The notes under the pieces are model-generated. The model made no database searches. It was not told the origin of the DNA and was given only the letters and a program-made list of their open reading frames with translations. Position numbers and translations under genes: made by a program. DNA of 64,000 nucleotides from positions 71,502,300 through 71,566,299 of the forward strand of contig CM049314.1 of NCBI GenBank assembly GCA_026874595.1, read 5' to 3'. The number at the start of each line of letters is the position of its first letter. Position 1 is the first letter of the stretch. Shown piece by piece: positions 22,893 to 34,337 of this stretch. The DNA is from Sipunculus nudus (taxonomy: Eukaryota > Annelida > Sipuncula > Golfingiida > Sipunculidae).

Positions 22893-23576
22893 AATTCTCT
22901 CCAAAACAAATACACCCTGAAATATTTTAAAACCTAGCATTCTTACTATATTCAGCGTGCCCCATTCAACCCCCCCCCCCAACGCGTATCCGCTGGGCAG
23001 ACTTACCTGTTCAGGTAGTTGTTCTCTCACTGCTTTGCAGTGATGAGGGACATGGCGTTACCACTTCATCATGGTGAGTTTACCGAGTGGATCCCACTTG
23101 GTATGAGTATGGTATGGTATATTTGCCTTTTATATTGTATATTTCCTTGCATATTGTGTATTTTCATAGTATATGTGTACTTTTATTATATGTATACTAA
23201 TGATATGTCCACTGCTTCCAAGACCCTATTACAAATCAGTATAATATGCTAATTGAGCATCCTGGTATATATCTTTGTATTATATATAAAATTTAAACAA
23301 TAAAAAACCTCCTAGCCCTGCCCTGTTATGTTCCAGTATCGCACGTGTACCCCGACCAATCCTATTGTGCACCCGAGGACAATAGGATCAGTGTCAGTCT
23401 TTCACATGCCCCTCCCCCCGCTCCGTATCGCACAAAGCATAATCTCGTAATCTCGTAAAGTCTCGGCTTTTCAAACCACGCCGTTAGCTTCATTCTAACC
23501 ACATTCACCTGATGATCGGGTCGCATCCCGTGAAACAGACTGTTGTGAATTAAAACAGTGTTGTTTTTCTTCAGAG

Positions 23577-23577
<1 letters not shown>

Positions 23578-23641
<64 letters not shown>
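23578..23641. repeat. (TA)n microsatellite
   Basis: TA array with one C interruption, immediately after a GTTGTTTTTCTTCAGAG segment that may be the Penelope-like element's 3' end. A second (TA)n lies at the element's 5' side. Confidence 0.9.
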
Positions 23642-23642
<1 letters not shown>

Positions 23643-23699
23643 CACACCCCGAGAACAGTAACCCTGTAACTCCCTTTTTGCACAATGGCAGCAATGAGG

Positions 23700-26085
23700 C
23701 AAAACTGATATGAAAATCATACTTTAGGAATTTTCTGAAATATTCTTCATACTTAAGAAATCAAATTCAGCGTGAGAGTCAGTGCTGGTGAGGTGACTCA
23801 TATTGTCTGTGATTAGTATTACTGCATGCATTACTTACTTAATTCATTTTCCAATTAGTGAGATCCAGACTAATTGCACTGGACAATAACATACACTAAA
23901 ATTCATATTTCTACAACGAATTAATTTAATTTTTGTGCCCTAAAAGGATCCTTGGTAAATCTTCCAGAAGAATCTTAAAATAATTGTATATCAATCTTAG
24001 ATTTGCATGTATAATTAGATAAATTGCATAATGAAACCCCCATCGGTGGCTTAATCCTTTACCAGGCAGGCGCCAGTTTCTGCCATTATGATGATGTCCG
24101 CATCTGGAATTTAAAATATCAATACTCCAGACATGCTTCCACCTATTGATAATAAACATTATATCCTGATGTTTTGCAGTGGTCAAAACAGTTTCATGGT
24201 GCTGTGACCTTGTGCTTTGCTTCCAAGACCATAGAGGATATTGTATGCATAGATTGGTCGATAGCGCGATAGGACATGGGCAACATTTTTCATTGGATAT
24301 GATTATATTTCGTCAAATATTACTCTCTAAATATGTTTTACTTATAACTGATCTTGACTAATATTTTAAGAATAAATTGTTACTTATAAGGATGCTGGTC
24401 ATCTATTCTTATATCAAAGTTACACTATAACTAACTTATAGTATAAAAAAAAATTCTCTCCTCTCCATCCCAGCAAGCCACTGTGCCATTATACCGATCA
24501 GTTTTTTTTGTTTCAATCATCTCTCTACATAACCTCAGCCATTATCATCAGTGTGTAAACAACTGTTATTGAGTAAATTTTTGTCAATACTGTCAATAAT
24601 CAATAATTTTGTATGTCATGGGAACGGGCAAACCTAAGCCTTCAGGCTTGCGCTCAATCCCTTTGGTACTCCGAATGCGCTTCGCGATCACTGTGTATTT
24701 TGTACTATCTGGTATCAATAAAATCTTTAAAACAAACGAACAAATACTATAAGTAACCAGCTGAAGCTATTCCCCTTTCTTAGGTCAATGAGGCCTAGTA
24801 CATCCTTAAAACTATGTCAGTCTCTTTATAATTGCTTTTATATCATAATATGCTGTGTTTGTGATCACCCATGATCTGTTCAAATTCCGTATAAAATGTC
24901 GTATTAACTTGTTTTTAATAGGTCGAAAAATAAGATTTACTAAGAATTGAAACCAGCTCTTGTTTGTTCATACTTTGTTTATTTACAAAATTTAATGTGG
25001 GATATTTGCATAACTAACCTTTTTATTTTTAATGTCTCATTTTAACTTCTAATCTCCCCTTAAAACAAGATATGTTGTGTAACAATGCCTTTAGCATTTA
25101 TCTGAACTAGATAATTTGCATATAGTTTTGAAATTAAGCACAATGTTAAAAGTAAATTTATATCAAATTGAAATTTAATTATAGTTCATCATAGAGATAT
25201 TCGGAATTGGCAGAGAAAACTTTCTTAGATTTGATAACCAATTTTATGGATTAAGGAAATCTTTTTAAAATAAAAATTGTGTGAATCAGCAACTTTATAA
25301 TATATAGAAAATATTGCATCAGATATATACTCCTAATAAATTATTAGTTTCAAACTTTACTATAAATGGTGAAATTTTTTTAGGGAACAAAGGAATCCTT
25401 TTTTCTGTTCTATAGCCATACTCAAATGGACTATTACAATTATTAATCTGCGTTTTATGAAAATGGGACCATGGTTACCTAATTACCATTTCCGTTCTAA
25501 AAAGTTTATTAATATTAAATCTTATAATAAATCTAGTTAATACCCATTTCATTCTAAATCTATTTTTAACTAGTGTCTGTCTATTTATTTTTAAAATACG
25601 TTCAAAAAAAATTTCTGATTGGTGTTCAAGACCAAATATACATTTACATTACTAATAAACACTTTTTGTATGGCTTCTGTATGTTTTGTCATGAGCAGAA
25701 ATTTTAATAAACATTTGTGTTCTTATTCTCACCAAACTCGGAAGCATTATCTATTTTATATGAAAAACTGCTTGGCCCCACTGAAATATACATAAATTGA
25801 ATCAATATCCCTATTATGTATAAATTACCCTAGCTGAAAGTTTAACTTTTTGTCTGTATGTCAACTTATATTATGTGTATGTTTTTTGCAGTATCTCTGT
25901 AACTCAAGTTACATGTACGAGAACACATCAATTAGACATGTGTGTCCAGTGCAGTAAACCGGTAACTCAAGTTAAACAAATACGTGAATTATGTCTTTAT
26001 GATAGCTATCAATGTGCTTTTTCAGTAAAGCATGAAAAGTCAGTTTATGAAAAAAGTGAGTTACATGGCTATTGTACTGGAGAAG

Positions 26086-26087
<2 letters not shown>
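23700..26087. other. Anonymous AT-rich DNA, possible retroelement 3' remnants
   Basis: No exon recognised. The stretch around 24610-24740, ending in GGTATCAATAAAATC and an A-rich run, resembles the 3' tail of an RTE-like LINE, but no coding part supports this. Weak open frames at 23926-24186 (minus) and 24179-24361 (plus) have no recognisable domain. Confidence 0.35.

Positions 26088-26175
<88 letters not shown>
26088..26175. repeat. (TA)n microsatellite, 88 bp
   Basis: The longest TA array in the window, with one AA interruption. It produces spurious Ile-Tyr repeat frames. Confidence 0.95.
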
Positions 26176-26177
<2 letters not shown>

Positions 26178-26307
26178 CTTAATCGAAAACACAGGAACTC
26201 TTGAACCTTACAAACAAGTTATAATGTAACAACATTTTATGCTCTTTCGTACACGTTTTGGTATTTAAGAGAGAGGGAAAGAAAGGGTGAAGATATGTGC
26301 AGATATA

Positions 26308-27403
26308 CAGTTGAGCCCACTTTGTGTCATATCGGTTAATAGAAAATCCCGTTTATTGTCACATAAATCTGAAATTTCACACCATTTCCTATATAAACAA
26401 TGCCAAATCTGACCGTTAATATCATGGAATATTGTCATAATCCCGTTTATTGTCATGATTGGAACCCCTTGGCAGTGATACCAGATCGCAGTTAATATCA
26501 CATCAGACCCCGAAACGGGCGATTAACGAGGCCAAGAGCCTGTAATCGGTCAGGCGTATCAAACGAACACAACTTTGTGCTGCAGGCAAGTGCAGTGATG
26601 CATGCAGGTCGCTCCCCGTCACCCAGCTAATTAACGTCTAAAGATACCATGGTGATCCAGATCATTGCGTTTCTTCGTACGTTAGCAAGGGCGGTGTTAG
26701 CGATCACGTCATATACGTAATGAACTCCTGGCCTTTTGCAAGGCCGTGGTTTACACCTTGGTGACGTTTCTCCGATATTATATGATACACGAGTTCTAAA
26801 CGTTGTTAACTACTGGAAATCCCCTTCAAGGCTGCAGTAAAAGCATTAGGTTTTGTGAGCACTGGAGGAGATACCCGGTCCAAAACCTCAATCGCGGCAA
26901 AACTTCAGAAAGATGACAACGGCATGACGATGCCCGCTCCCCCTATAGTCCTATCATAAATTGATAAAGACGATCATGGTAGTTTGTGTGAAAAATAAGA
27001 TATATGGAAAATAAGGCACAATAGCCGGGGAAATAATTATCTAGTAAAATAGTTTACGCATAACGTTATAACTGTGCTGCTTATTTCCAGACATTTGACC
27101 TTATGACCCTGACGCTACGTCTCTTTATGTTGGCAAGTCTGATTTTTATCAGTTATTGCGGCATGCGGTACAAAATTGACAGGAAAGGAATTGTCGGTTC
27201 CGCATATACGTAATTTGATATGCCGTGCAATAAAAATATTAATAAACATTTCTGTTTCCTTTTTATCGACGATCTATTTAACATTATTTGAGACAGGACG
27301 CTTCTTCTATGATATCGATGTTGAAGCCCGCATAATGTCACATTCCTGTCATTATCATAATTTATGCATGCTCCATCGACATGACAATAAGCGGGCTTGA
27401 CTG
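26308..27403. mobile_element. Non-autonomous TIR element with TA target duplication
   Basis: The left end CAGTTGAGCCCACTTTGTGT (26308 onward) and the reverse complement of the right end CAGTCAAGCCCGCTTATTGT (ending 27403) match at about 21 of 27 positions. TA flanks both sides (26306-26307, 27404-27405). CAGT termini and a TA duplication fit the Tc1/mariner-pogo/Tigger superfamily. Sub-terminal copies of a CCCGTTTATTGTCA motif occur at about 26347 and 26442. No transposase frame exists, so this is a deletion derivative or MITE of 1.1 kb. Confidence 0.65.
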
Positions 27404-27655
27404 TACCTATCTGTCGGGTATACAGGTAATCGGGCTCTTACCTCATAAATATTCATATTATAAATTTGCCTTAGATTCAGTCTTCATGTAAATATGCAAA
27501 AGCAAAATGTTGATTGTTTTCTCTAAATTAATTGTTACATAACAGAACAAGACGAGATAAAATGTTCCGGCCCGAAAGCAAAATGAGAACATTCTATAAA
27601 GATCTTTAGAGATATTTTATGGTGCAAACATAGAACCAGTGTGCTCTTTCTACAG

Positions 27656-28263
27656 AGGCAACCTGCCCTTTTGGAAATTGGACAGATGGAAACAAATGTT
27701 GTAAAACCCAGGGTTTCCAGTTATCAAACATGCAGAACCCGGCACTAATTGAGAATTTGATAGAAGGCATGGAACATAATAATTACACAACAGTCTGGCT
27801 TGGATGGAGGCGTCACGTCTACGCAATGTGGACATGATTAGACGGGGCGTTTGACAACGGCAAGTGCTAATTTTTTGTTATATGCTCATAATAGAAAATA
27901 TACTTGGGCAAGGGTTATTTAGTTTTCCGTAACTTACGAATTGATCTCATATCTTAGTCATCGATTGATTATAAATAATTCTATTCAGTAAATAATTTTC
28001 TCCAATTTTTTATTTTATGAAATGATAATAATAATAATTATCATCATGATAATCATGATAATCTTTATAATTTTAAATAGTTGATATCATGTTTGTTAGA
28101 GGCATTAATAGATGATGTATTTTTCACGTAATTTTTTCTTAGAGGTGCGTTGATTGGGACGGAAGAAAAAGGAAATTGTGCCTATTACAATCGGAGTCAA
28201 ATGATGTTTCAGACTTCATCTTGTAATGAACGACATGGCTACATATGCCAGAAAAAAGGATAA
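27656..28263 (+). pseudogene. CTLD alpha exons with stop at conserved Trp and broken donor
   Basis: Exon 27656-27859 (acceptor TTTCTACAG) has ATCPFGNWTDGNKCC, then VWLGWRRHVYAMWT, stop TGA, LDGAFDN. In paralogues the stop position is the Trp of FLWLDC. Its donor would be GC-type (ACG|GCAAGT). Exon 28145-28258 has LIGTEEKGNCAYYN, TSSC and GYICQKK. Phase 1 is maintained to 28258, where GATAAG replaces the expected GTAAG; read-through meets TAA at 28261-28263. Confidence 0.65.
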
Positions 28264-28650
28264 GAAACAGTTTACAACATTAATTAAACTAGTTTTGCAG
28301 TTAACCTTGAAATGTTAATAAAATTGGCGGGATATTGTTTGGTTTACATTATCGTTAAAGAGATGGCGGAATTCTTGATAATCAGATAATTTCGTTGTTA
28401 TAAAGGTCTCGTTGTTTACATTCTTGCACACTCTCACTTGTTTCCACACGATATCTTAAGTGGTAACCATTAAAGGCTTCGAATGCAAAATTTAGTTTAT
28501 TTAGTGAGATGACAAAGATTTGTGGTAACCATATTGTCAACCCGGTAGTTGTCACTTTATCTATTGTAGTTTAGATTTCGAAGAACTAAATAATAGAAAA
28601 ATGAGACACAAAAGTTATATAATATGTTATTTATAAAAAATCATCTAAAG

Positions 28651-29336
28651 CCTGCCTTTCCTGTCATTCCTTGCCATTTGGTAACCATCTTTGTGTCCAA
28701 TTTGCTGGGTCGTGCTTCATAAGTATTTGTGACAGAAAGAGCTAGTTTAATAACCGGGCAGACTGCATTAGAAATGGAATGGATCTGGCTATAATTAGAC
28801 CAGAAGACCCGTTAAGATATTTATCAGGGGACCCCGTTTATTGTGAAGCATTTTGGATCGGCCGACACAAGGAGGACTGGTTTCCAAGCGGTAATATGTT
28901 TGTTTTCTATATCATTACAGCTTTCTGTTTAAAAAAGATAGGCTAATAATATATAAAAAATGTGTACATCGGAAAAACTGTCCGATAAAGTTGAATGTAC
29001 TAAATATAATTGATTATATTTAGCTTTGCGCAGTTTTTATATTAATTAAACCCATATTGTTTAAAATTATACTAGAAAGGAATTGTCTATTTAAATGGCA
29101 AATTGTAAAATTATATTAATTTAATTTGTAAATTTGGCATTACTTGTCTTCCATTTCTGCCGTTAATCCAACATATAAACATATTGCATATGTTATGTCA
29201 ATAACATGTTCAAATACAAAGAAGCGTGAAGTGGGGATATGGCAGACAGGCTATCCCGTAATGAAAGTGTTGTTTAAGACAAAAGGTGAATACCACATTA
29301 AAAACAGTGTTTGTTTTGCACATTTTGCAACCCTTT
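28651..29336 (+). pseudogene. CTLD beta exons with stop at conserved Trp
   Basis: Exon 28651-28890 (acceptor TCTAAAG, donor AGCG|GTAATA) has ACLSCHSLPFGNHLC, then CFISICDRKS, stop TAG, FNNRADCIRNGMDLAIIRPE and FWIGRHKEDW. The stop aligns with Trp of NWEQAKAYC in paralogues. The second half (to 29336) reads GIWQTGYPVMKV and GEYHIKNSVCFAHFATL, then T|GTAAGC, joining the stalk exon as Cys. The DC of the C2 position is missing and the acceptor near 29230 is poor, so this half is degenerate. Confidence 0.55.
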
Positions 29337-29667
29337 GTAAGCTTGAATATAAGAACTATTATATTTGATTGTTAGTCAATGATGTGTTTAAAGCGGATTC
29401 TTACTTATACTAACAGGCAATATCTTCCATGTATTACTGGCAAAAACTATATTTTACAAGCTAAAAGCCCTTTTTATTAACATTTTGATACTTTGCTGTT
29501 ATCATATGCACTTTACTGTTAATACATAACAGTTTGTCAATGTCAGTCAATACCTTCCTCAAGTTACTGGTAAAAACTACTTTTACAAACAGAAAGCCTC
29601 ATTTTATTCCACTTTTTGATACTTAGCTGTTATTTTTAACACTTTAATGTTGATGCATACTAGTTGG

Positions 29668-29669
<2 letters not shown>

Positions 29670-29737
<68 letters not shown>

Positions 29738-29741
29738 ATTA
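29670..29741. repeat. (TA)n microsatellite, intronic
   Basis: TA array with a few breaks, 45 bp before the stalk exon of the CTLD receptor-like gene. Confidence 0.95.
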
Positions 29742-29785
29742 TATGTGAATGATCCTACCAATTGCAAACACAGTTATGTATTCAG

Positions 29786-29851
29786 GTGAAAAATTACCTC
29801 GGTTGAGCACCATCAGTCCGATAACGCCAGATGATCCACGCAATATAACAG
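29786..29851 (+). CDS. Stalk exon of CTLD receptor-like gene
   Basis: Acceptor TATGTATTCAG|GTGAAA, donor ACAG|GTTTGT, phase 1-1. It encodes EKLPRLSTISPITPDDPRN followed by ITG: Pro/Ser/Thr-rich, suited to an extracellular stalk between the last CTLD (Cys formed across the junction) and the membrane. Confidence 0.6.
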
Positions 29852-31089
29852 GTTTGTAAAATTAGTTATTTTTAAATTAAATTTTATAAAGTACTAGTCC
29901 CAAAATATAAAGTGCCAGCATCTATGTTTTTTTTTGTCTTTACAGTATTTGTTTTTAAGATTTAGATCTATGAGAGACTTTTTCTGTCAACTTGCTCTCC
30001 TCTGTACCAAGGATGAAGTTTTTTATTCATTTTGTATTATATAGTCGATAAAATACACAATCTTCATCCTGGATGATTATGACCATTTGGCTCAATCATT
30101 TAAAAAGTATAAACCAATTAATTGGTCAAATAACTAATGCTAGTATTTTACGCTTAGATATTCCGCCAATTTTGTATGACGTTATATGATATGAAATATT
30201 ATGACTGCAATATTTACTTCCCGACCATGAACATCAATGGAATAACTCCGACTGAGCAGAAAATTTCCATCTAGGAGAGGCTTTATTTAAAAGAAGTGAT
30301 TTAACAGAAGTGAGCCGCGTATGATTTTGCATTGATTGACGTCATCAGTTTGAATGAATAAGTTGGTCCATCCAGTCTTGGGCGATTATCATTTCGTATA
30401 TAGTGTATAACGTTTGTTAAAATTGAGTATTTTTGACCATTTTAGTGCAAGGATAGCTATGTTCCACGAGGATAGTCGGCGAAATTATCCTTGCAATATT
30501 TGGGCAAGTTTTATTCCATATGCTTACTTGTGAACTTACGTTTCTGTTAGGTCAGTTATAACAACTGCTGGAAGAAGTATGATTTTGATCAAATAAACGC
30601 AGGACAGTGATACGGGTTTTTCTACCGGTTGTCATAAATCTTCAATTCGAAAATGATTGAATCCGTAGTGTCCTTGTTATATTATTATACTGTTATATTA
30701 TTTTTTTCATATTCATAATATAAGTGAAATTTGTAAGGTCACGCATTTTACGAGTCATCAAATTTATTTCAATGATGGACCAAGGTTAAAAAACCAAATA
30801 CTTACCTGTGAAAATGTTCTCATGTGACACTTTTTGAAATTGAGAGACATTGTCAATTTCTTTTAGGAAACCTAAAATTCACTATTTTTAAAATAAGGCC
30901 TGGTGGAATTTCTTGAATAGAACATTAAATATAAATCACAAGACTACTGTGCTAGGATTTTATAAAGCCATCTTTCACCCTTCTGCCATTAATCAAGCTC
31001 CGCATGATCTCAAAATAGGTTTGAACATGGTGAACCTTCTTTTACGTCTCTGATAGTATGCAGGATGGCCATGTGTAAGGGTGTATTTT

Positions 31090-31113
31090 ACACACACACA
31101 CACACACACACAT
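31090..31113. repeat. (CA)n microsatellite
   Basis: About 12 CA dinucleotides in the intron ahead of the transmembrane exon. Confidence 0.9.
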
Positions 31114-31242
31114 GCATATATATATCCTAACTCTTCCTTTATTTTATCAAATTTATTTGGGGCCGGACAATCAGTATTACAATTTAAGTATTTCTGTCTA
31201 TTAATAAACGAACAATTGAATATTTATCTTTTTTTTGTTTAG

Positions 31243-31337
31243 GTAGAGAAGAGAGGGTATGTCATTCGGATATCTGGATGGCTATTGCCATTACTTTCAT
31301 TATCATTATCATATTATTCTTGGCTGTTTTGTGTGTT
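31243..31337 (+). CDS. Transmembrane exon of CTLD receptor-like gene
   Basis: Acceptor TTTTTTTGTTTAG|GTAGAG, donor GTGTT|GTAAGT. Residues REERVCHSDIWMAIAITF then IIIIILFLAVLCV form one strong membrane helix preceded by a charged juxtamembrane segment. Phase enters 1 and leaves 0, unlike the CTLD exons, matching the next exon which begins in phase 0. Confidence 0.7.
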
Positions 31338-32179
31338 GTAAGTAATATATACATAGAAGTTCAAAATATCAAAGTAAAAGTACTCTACCATTCTTTGGGA
31401 CATATATAATGATCATCAATGTAGGATCATGATTTAATTGCAATGATTTAAGAATGATTAGTGATTTGCAGATCACACAAGATCAACCAACCCAAAGCTT
31501 GGTATTCAATTTAAACATTTAACGCCATTGCAAAAATAAAATACTTCCATTAAAGATAGACCGTATGTGGTAAAGCATTCATTTACAAGGCTTCAGTCTG
31601 GCAATCAAATACTGGTGTCGTGCCTCTTCCCTTTCCATGAGAAGGTGATTATCACCCATTTTCGTTTTCACCGTGCACATTTAATTCATTCAGACAATTT
31701 ATTTACCCTAGTCCCATTACAAAGAGGAACTTTTACTGTGCATTAAATTTTGCTTCAGGTGAAGCTGCAGCTCATTTGCAGTCTCTCCCTTAAATTCTGA
31801 TGCATATTAAAATGTCATAACGAAGAATGTCCCATATGCAGACAATGTAGTTTTGGCATATTTCTCCATTTCCTGAAGTTGACAGAATTTCTAGTGCTAA
31901 AAAAGAAAAGCGCTATAAGCTCCTCGTGTTACGTCTTTGCATTATGACCTCCATTATGACCTCTCAAAGTTGATAATTTTATAAAGTTTAACATGTCAAG
32001 TAAATTCGTATTTGGGAATTAATTTATAAAGGATGGTCATATGTCATTTCTGTTGAAATGACGAACACCACAAAATACCTGGATAAATTCTCACCTCATT
32101 AACTGGGGAAAAAAATTATGAAACATTACGTATTTATTCTGATTAAAAACTTGACTATATATAATGATTATACTTGTAG

Positions 32180-32452
32180 GCAATACGCAGAATACTAAAA
32201 GAAGAAGCATATTCATCTGAATCAGGTTTGAAACATATTTGCTCATAACTTTTTTAGTAATCGACGTATCGTAACGTTCGCTGTCTCTCAAAACGCTTTT
32301 TAATCACAGGATCTGCTGAATTCTGATTTATATGTGTATTGTAATTCGGAAATCAATCACTTGGGTACGATTTTGTTGCAGGAGAAAAGGTTATAAGAAG
32401 AAGACGAATGTACAGTTATCCTGAAGAAATTCCTTTGCAGTGGGATACTTGA
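32180..32452 (+). CDS. Cytoplasmic tail exons of CTLD receptor-like gene
   Basis: Exon 32180-32225 (acceptor TACTTGTAG) reads AIRRILKEEAYSSESG. Exon 32382-32452 (acceptor TTTTGTTGCAG) reads EKVIRRRRMYSYPEEIPLQW followed by DT and TGA. The Arg/Lys clusters after the helix agree with an inside orientation. Tyr residues (AYSS, MYSYP) are present but no ITAM, ITIM or YxxM motif is complete. Confidence 0.65.
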
Positions 32453-32856
32453 AAATTGAGCATTTCTGTCTCAAATATTAAAGATTAAGGAAGAAGTTAT
32501 AAGATCCAAAACACGGTACCTTGAGAAGGGCACATTACATTATAGTTACGAAGAAAAATCTGCAGTTGAGCAGTATATCTATCAACGTGTCAGAATATCA
32601 TCAAAAATTATAAATGTACAAAGGCGTTATTGCTTAGTCATTGAACCATAGGTAGTTTAAGATTTGTCAAGACAGTTTTAATCAAAATGCGTATTCTTGT
32701 ATCTCATCCAATGTTTGTTATAATTATTTTGACCTGTAACACATATACCTCATTGTAAGCTTCCGGTCCGTTCTGAGTGTTTGATGTTTTTGCTTGTCCT
32801 TCAGTACCTGTAACATTTTGCACATGAACAATTTTTTACTTACTTTGGTATTACGG

Positions 32857-32862
32857 AATAAA
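32857..32862 (+). terminator. Possible polyadenylation signal AATAAA
   Basis: AATAAA about 405 bp after the stop of the CTLD receptor-like gene, the first canonical hexamer on that strand that I noticed in a plausible 3' UTR. Confidence 0.4.
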
Positions 32863-33867
32863 AATTTTGCTTTGCAAAGTAAAGGGCAATCATTCTATAT
32901 TTAGAAAATTGTCATTGTTTAATCAAGAACAACATTTGAAAGAGGACTGGTAGGCCGATATATTTTAAACCATAGGTAGTATAGCAATATCAGAATATTC
33001 TTCGCAAAGTCAGAAATGTACTTTGCAGTCAGTATAAGAGGTTTTTTCAGGACCCGTCATGCTTTGTCATTTTACAGAATAGTATGTTGTCCTTTGTTGC
33101 ACTGTGCACGGAGATTTCATCACTAATGCTTATTCCACATAGGCCTTCTGCTTTTTGTATACAGTGTATAACAAACTGATCATACAGACTTTTACAGGAC
33201 AAGTCATTCAACTCTAGCCGTTATATTCTTATACATGTATATAAATAAGTACTGCAGTAATATACATCCTACAAGTCATTTAACCACAGTACTTTTATTT
33301 TTGTAGATATTTAGAGCTAAATTCACGCAAACCCAATCCAATGTGTATGTTTAAAACAAAAAAAATGAATCTTAAAAATAGGTCTTGGGAACGTGTTTGT
33401 TAAATGACACAATATTTCTTGTCAAAAGGTCATAATTACCCATGCCTAAGCACGGCAATTGCAGAACGTATAAGCCAGGTTGTTGAATGAAATGCCCAGC
33501 AGGATGGAAACCTGACCTGTAAAGCTTGTCAACAAATAATGTCCGTCGGTTATCAGTCCCTATCTGAGCCGTACCGGGACCTCAGTCCGGTCCGAGCTTG
33601 TTAAGCAAAAATAAGATAATTACGAGAGAGAGAAAGAGAGGGAGAGGCACGGACGCAGCGGAACAGACAAGGATTAGTAGTGACTTGAACGTAAATTCGG
33701 GAAAATTTGTTTGCGGCCCTTGAAACTGATAGTTAAATGTAGCGTTACCACGCTAGGCATGAAGAGCCGTTTCACAACATTCATACAATATCCACATTAT
33801 TATGTTTTCAATTAATCGTTGAGTACCTAACACATAGTCGTTCTCACTCAGAGTGATCGACCGAACA

Positions 33868-33871
33868 CAGA

Positions 33872-33919
<48 letters not shown>

Positions 33920-33940
33920 AGAGAGACAGAGAGAGAGAAA
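33868..33940. repeat. (GA)n microsatellite
   Basis: AGAGAG array with AGAT and AAAA interruptions. Confidence 0.95.
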
Positions 33941-34337
33941 ACATTATGGTATGCTGGTTCTACTTATCTTAATTTTCCCTCAGTAAGACACAACCCTCAA
34001 ACCTAGTCTCAGTCTCAAGCATCTGGTTAGCTCAGTCATTGAGACAGGTTCAAGGCATTAGCTATATCGCACATAAAGTCCAAGGCCAGTGGGAGTGGTG
34101 CCTTCATTCATACCGTAATTTAACAAATTATTCCTGACGGGCTTTCATACAATATTTTTTTCAAACCTTCAATGCATCTCTACAGCATCACAACCAATTC
34201 TCAACACATAATTATTATATTTTCGTCTGCGCTCAGGTAGATCGTACAGGTGCGCACTGGTCCTCCTGCGCGTCACTTTGAAGTTGGTGGTGGCGGTGGC
34301 CACACAGATTTTTTTATGTACAATATAGCAGCAGATA

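Larger units (their letters stand above)
21020..22930 (+). mobile_element. Penelope-like retroelement (RT plus C-terminal GIY-YIG), degenerate
   Basis: Three consecutive plus-strand frames (21148-21804, 21740-22138, 22200-22892) together give a reverse transcriptase followed by a Cys-rich GIY-YIG endonuclease, the canonical domain order of Penelope-like elements. Frameshifts separate the frames near 21735-21745 and 22135-22200. Sequence between LLFSNGNTWVKK and GENALGLYRDDGL is too short for an intact palm, so part of the RT seems deleted. Possible 3' terminal sequence reaches to about 23575. No LTR-like direct repeat was found. Confidence 0.75.
27656..32452 (+). pseudogene. Two-CTLD transmembrane receptor gene, probably pseudogenised ectodomain
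   Basis: Exons by hand: 27656-27859, 28145-28258, 28651-28890, about 29232-29336, 29786-29851, 31243-31337, 32180-32225 and 32382-32452. Order: CTLD alpha, CTLD beta, stalk, transmembrane helix, two tail exons with stop TGA 32450-32452. It is paralogous to the minus-strand CTLD gene, in inverted orientation. TGA (27835-27837) and TAG (28743-28745) stand exactly where paralogues have Trp, and the donor after 28258 reads G|GATAAG instead of G|GTAAG. The stalk, membrane and tail exons are open with good splice sites. No signal-peptide exon was found. An expressed short form from a downstream promoter, or sequencing error, cannot be excluded. Confidence 0.65.

Noticed and set aside
25875-26229. 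Plus-strand frames ending in long Ile-Tyr repeats
   Set aside because: The repeats are translated (TA)n microsatellite.
27103-27167. Open frame MTLTLRLFMLASLIFISYCG as signal-peptide exon of the plus-strand CTLD receptor-like gene
   Set aside because: The hydrophobic profile fits, but the only GT donor leaves phase 2 while the next exon needs phase 1, and the frame lies inside the TIR element at 26308-27403.
33753-33944. Minus-strand Leu/Ser repeat frame
   Set aside because: Translation of the (GA)n microsatellite.
34020-34095. tRNA gene suggested by GGTTAGCTCAGTCATTGAGA
   Set aside because: The box B-like GGTTCAAGGC follows after only a few bases, and no acceptor-stem pairing is possible; at most a SINE fragment.
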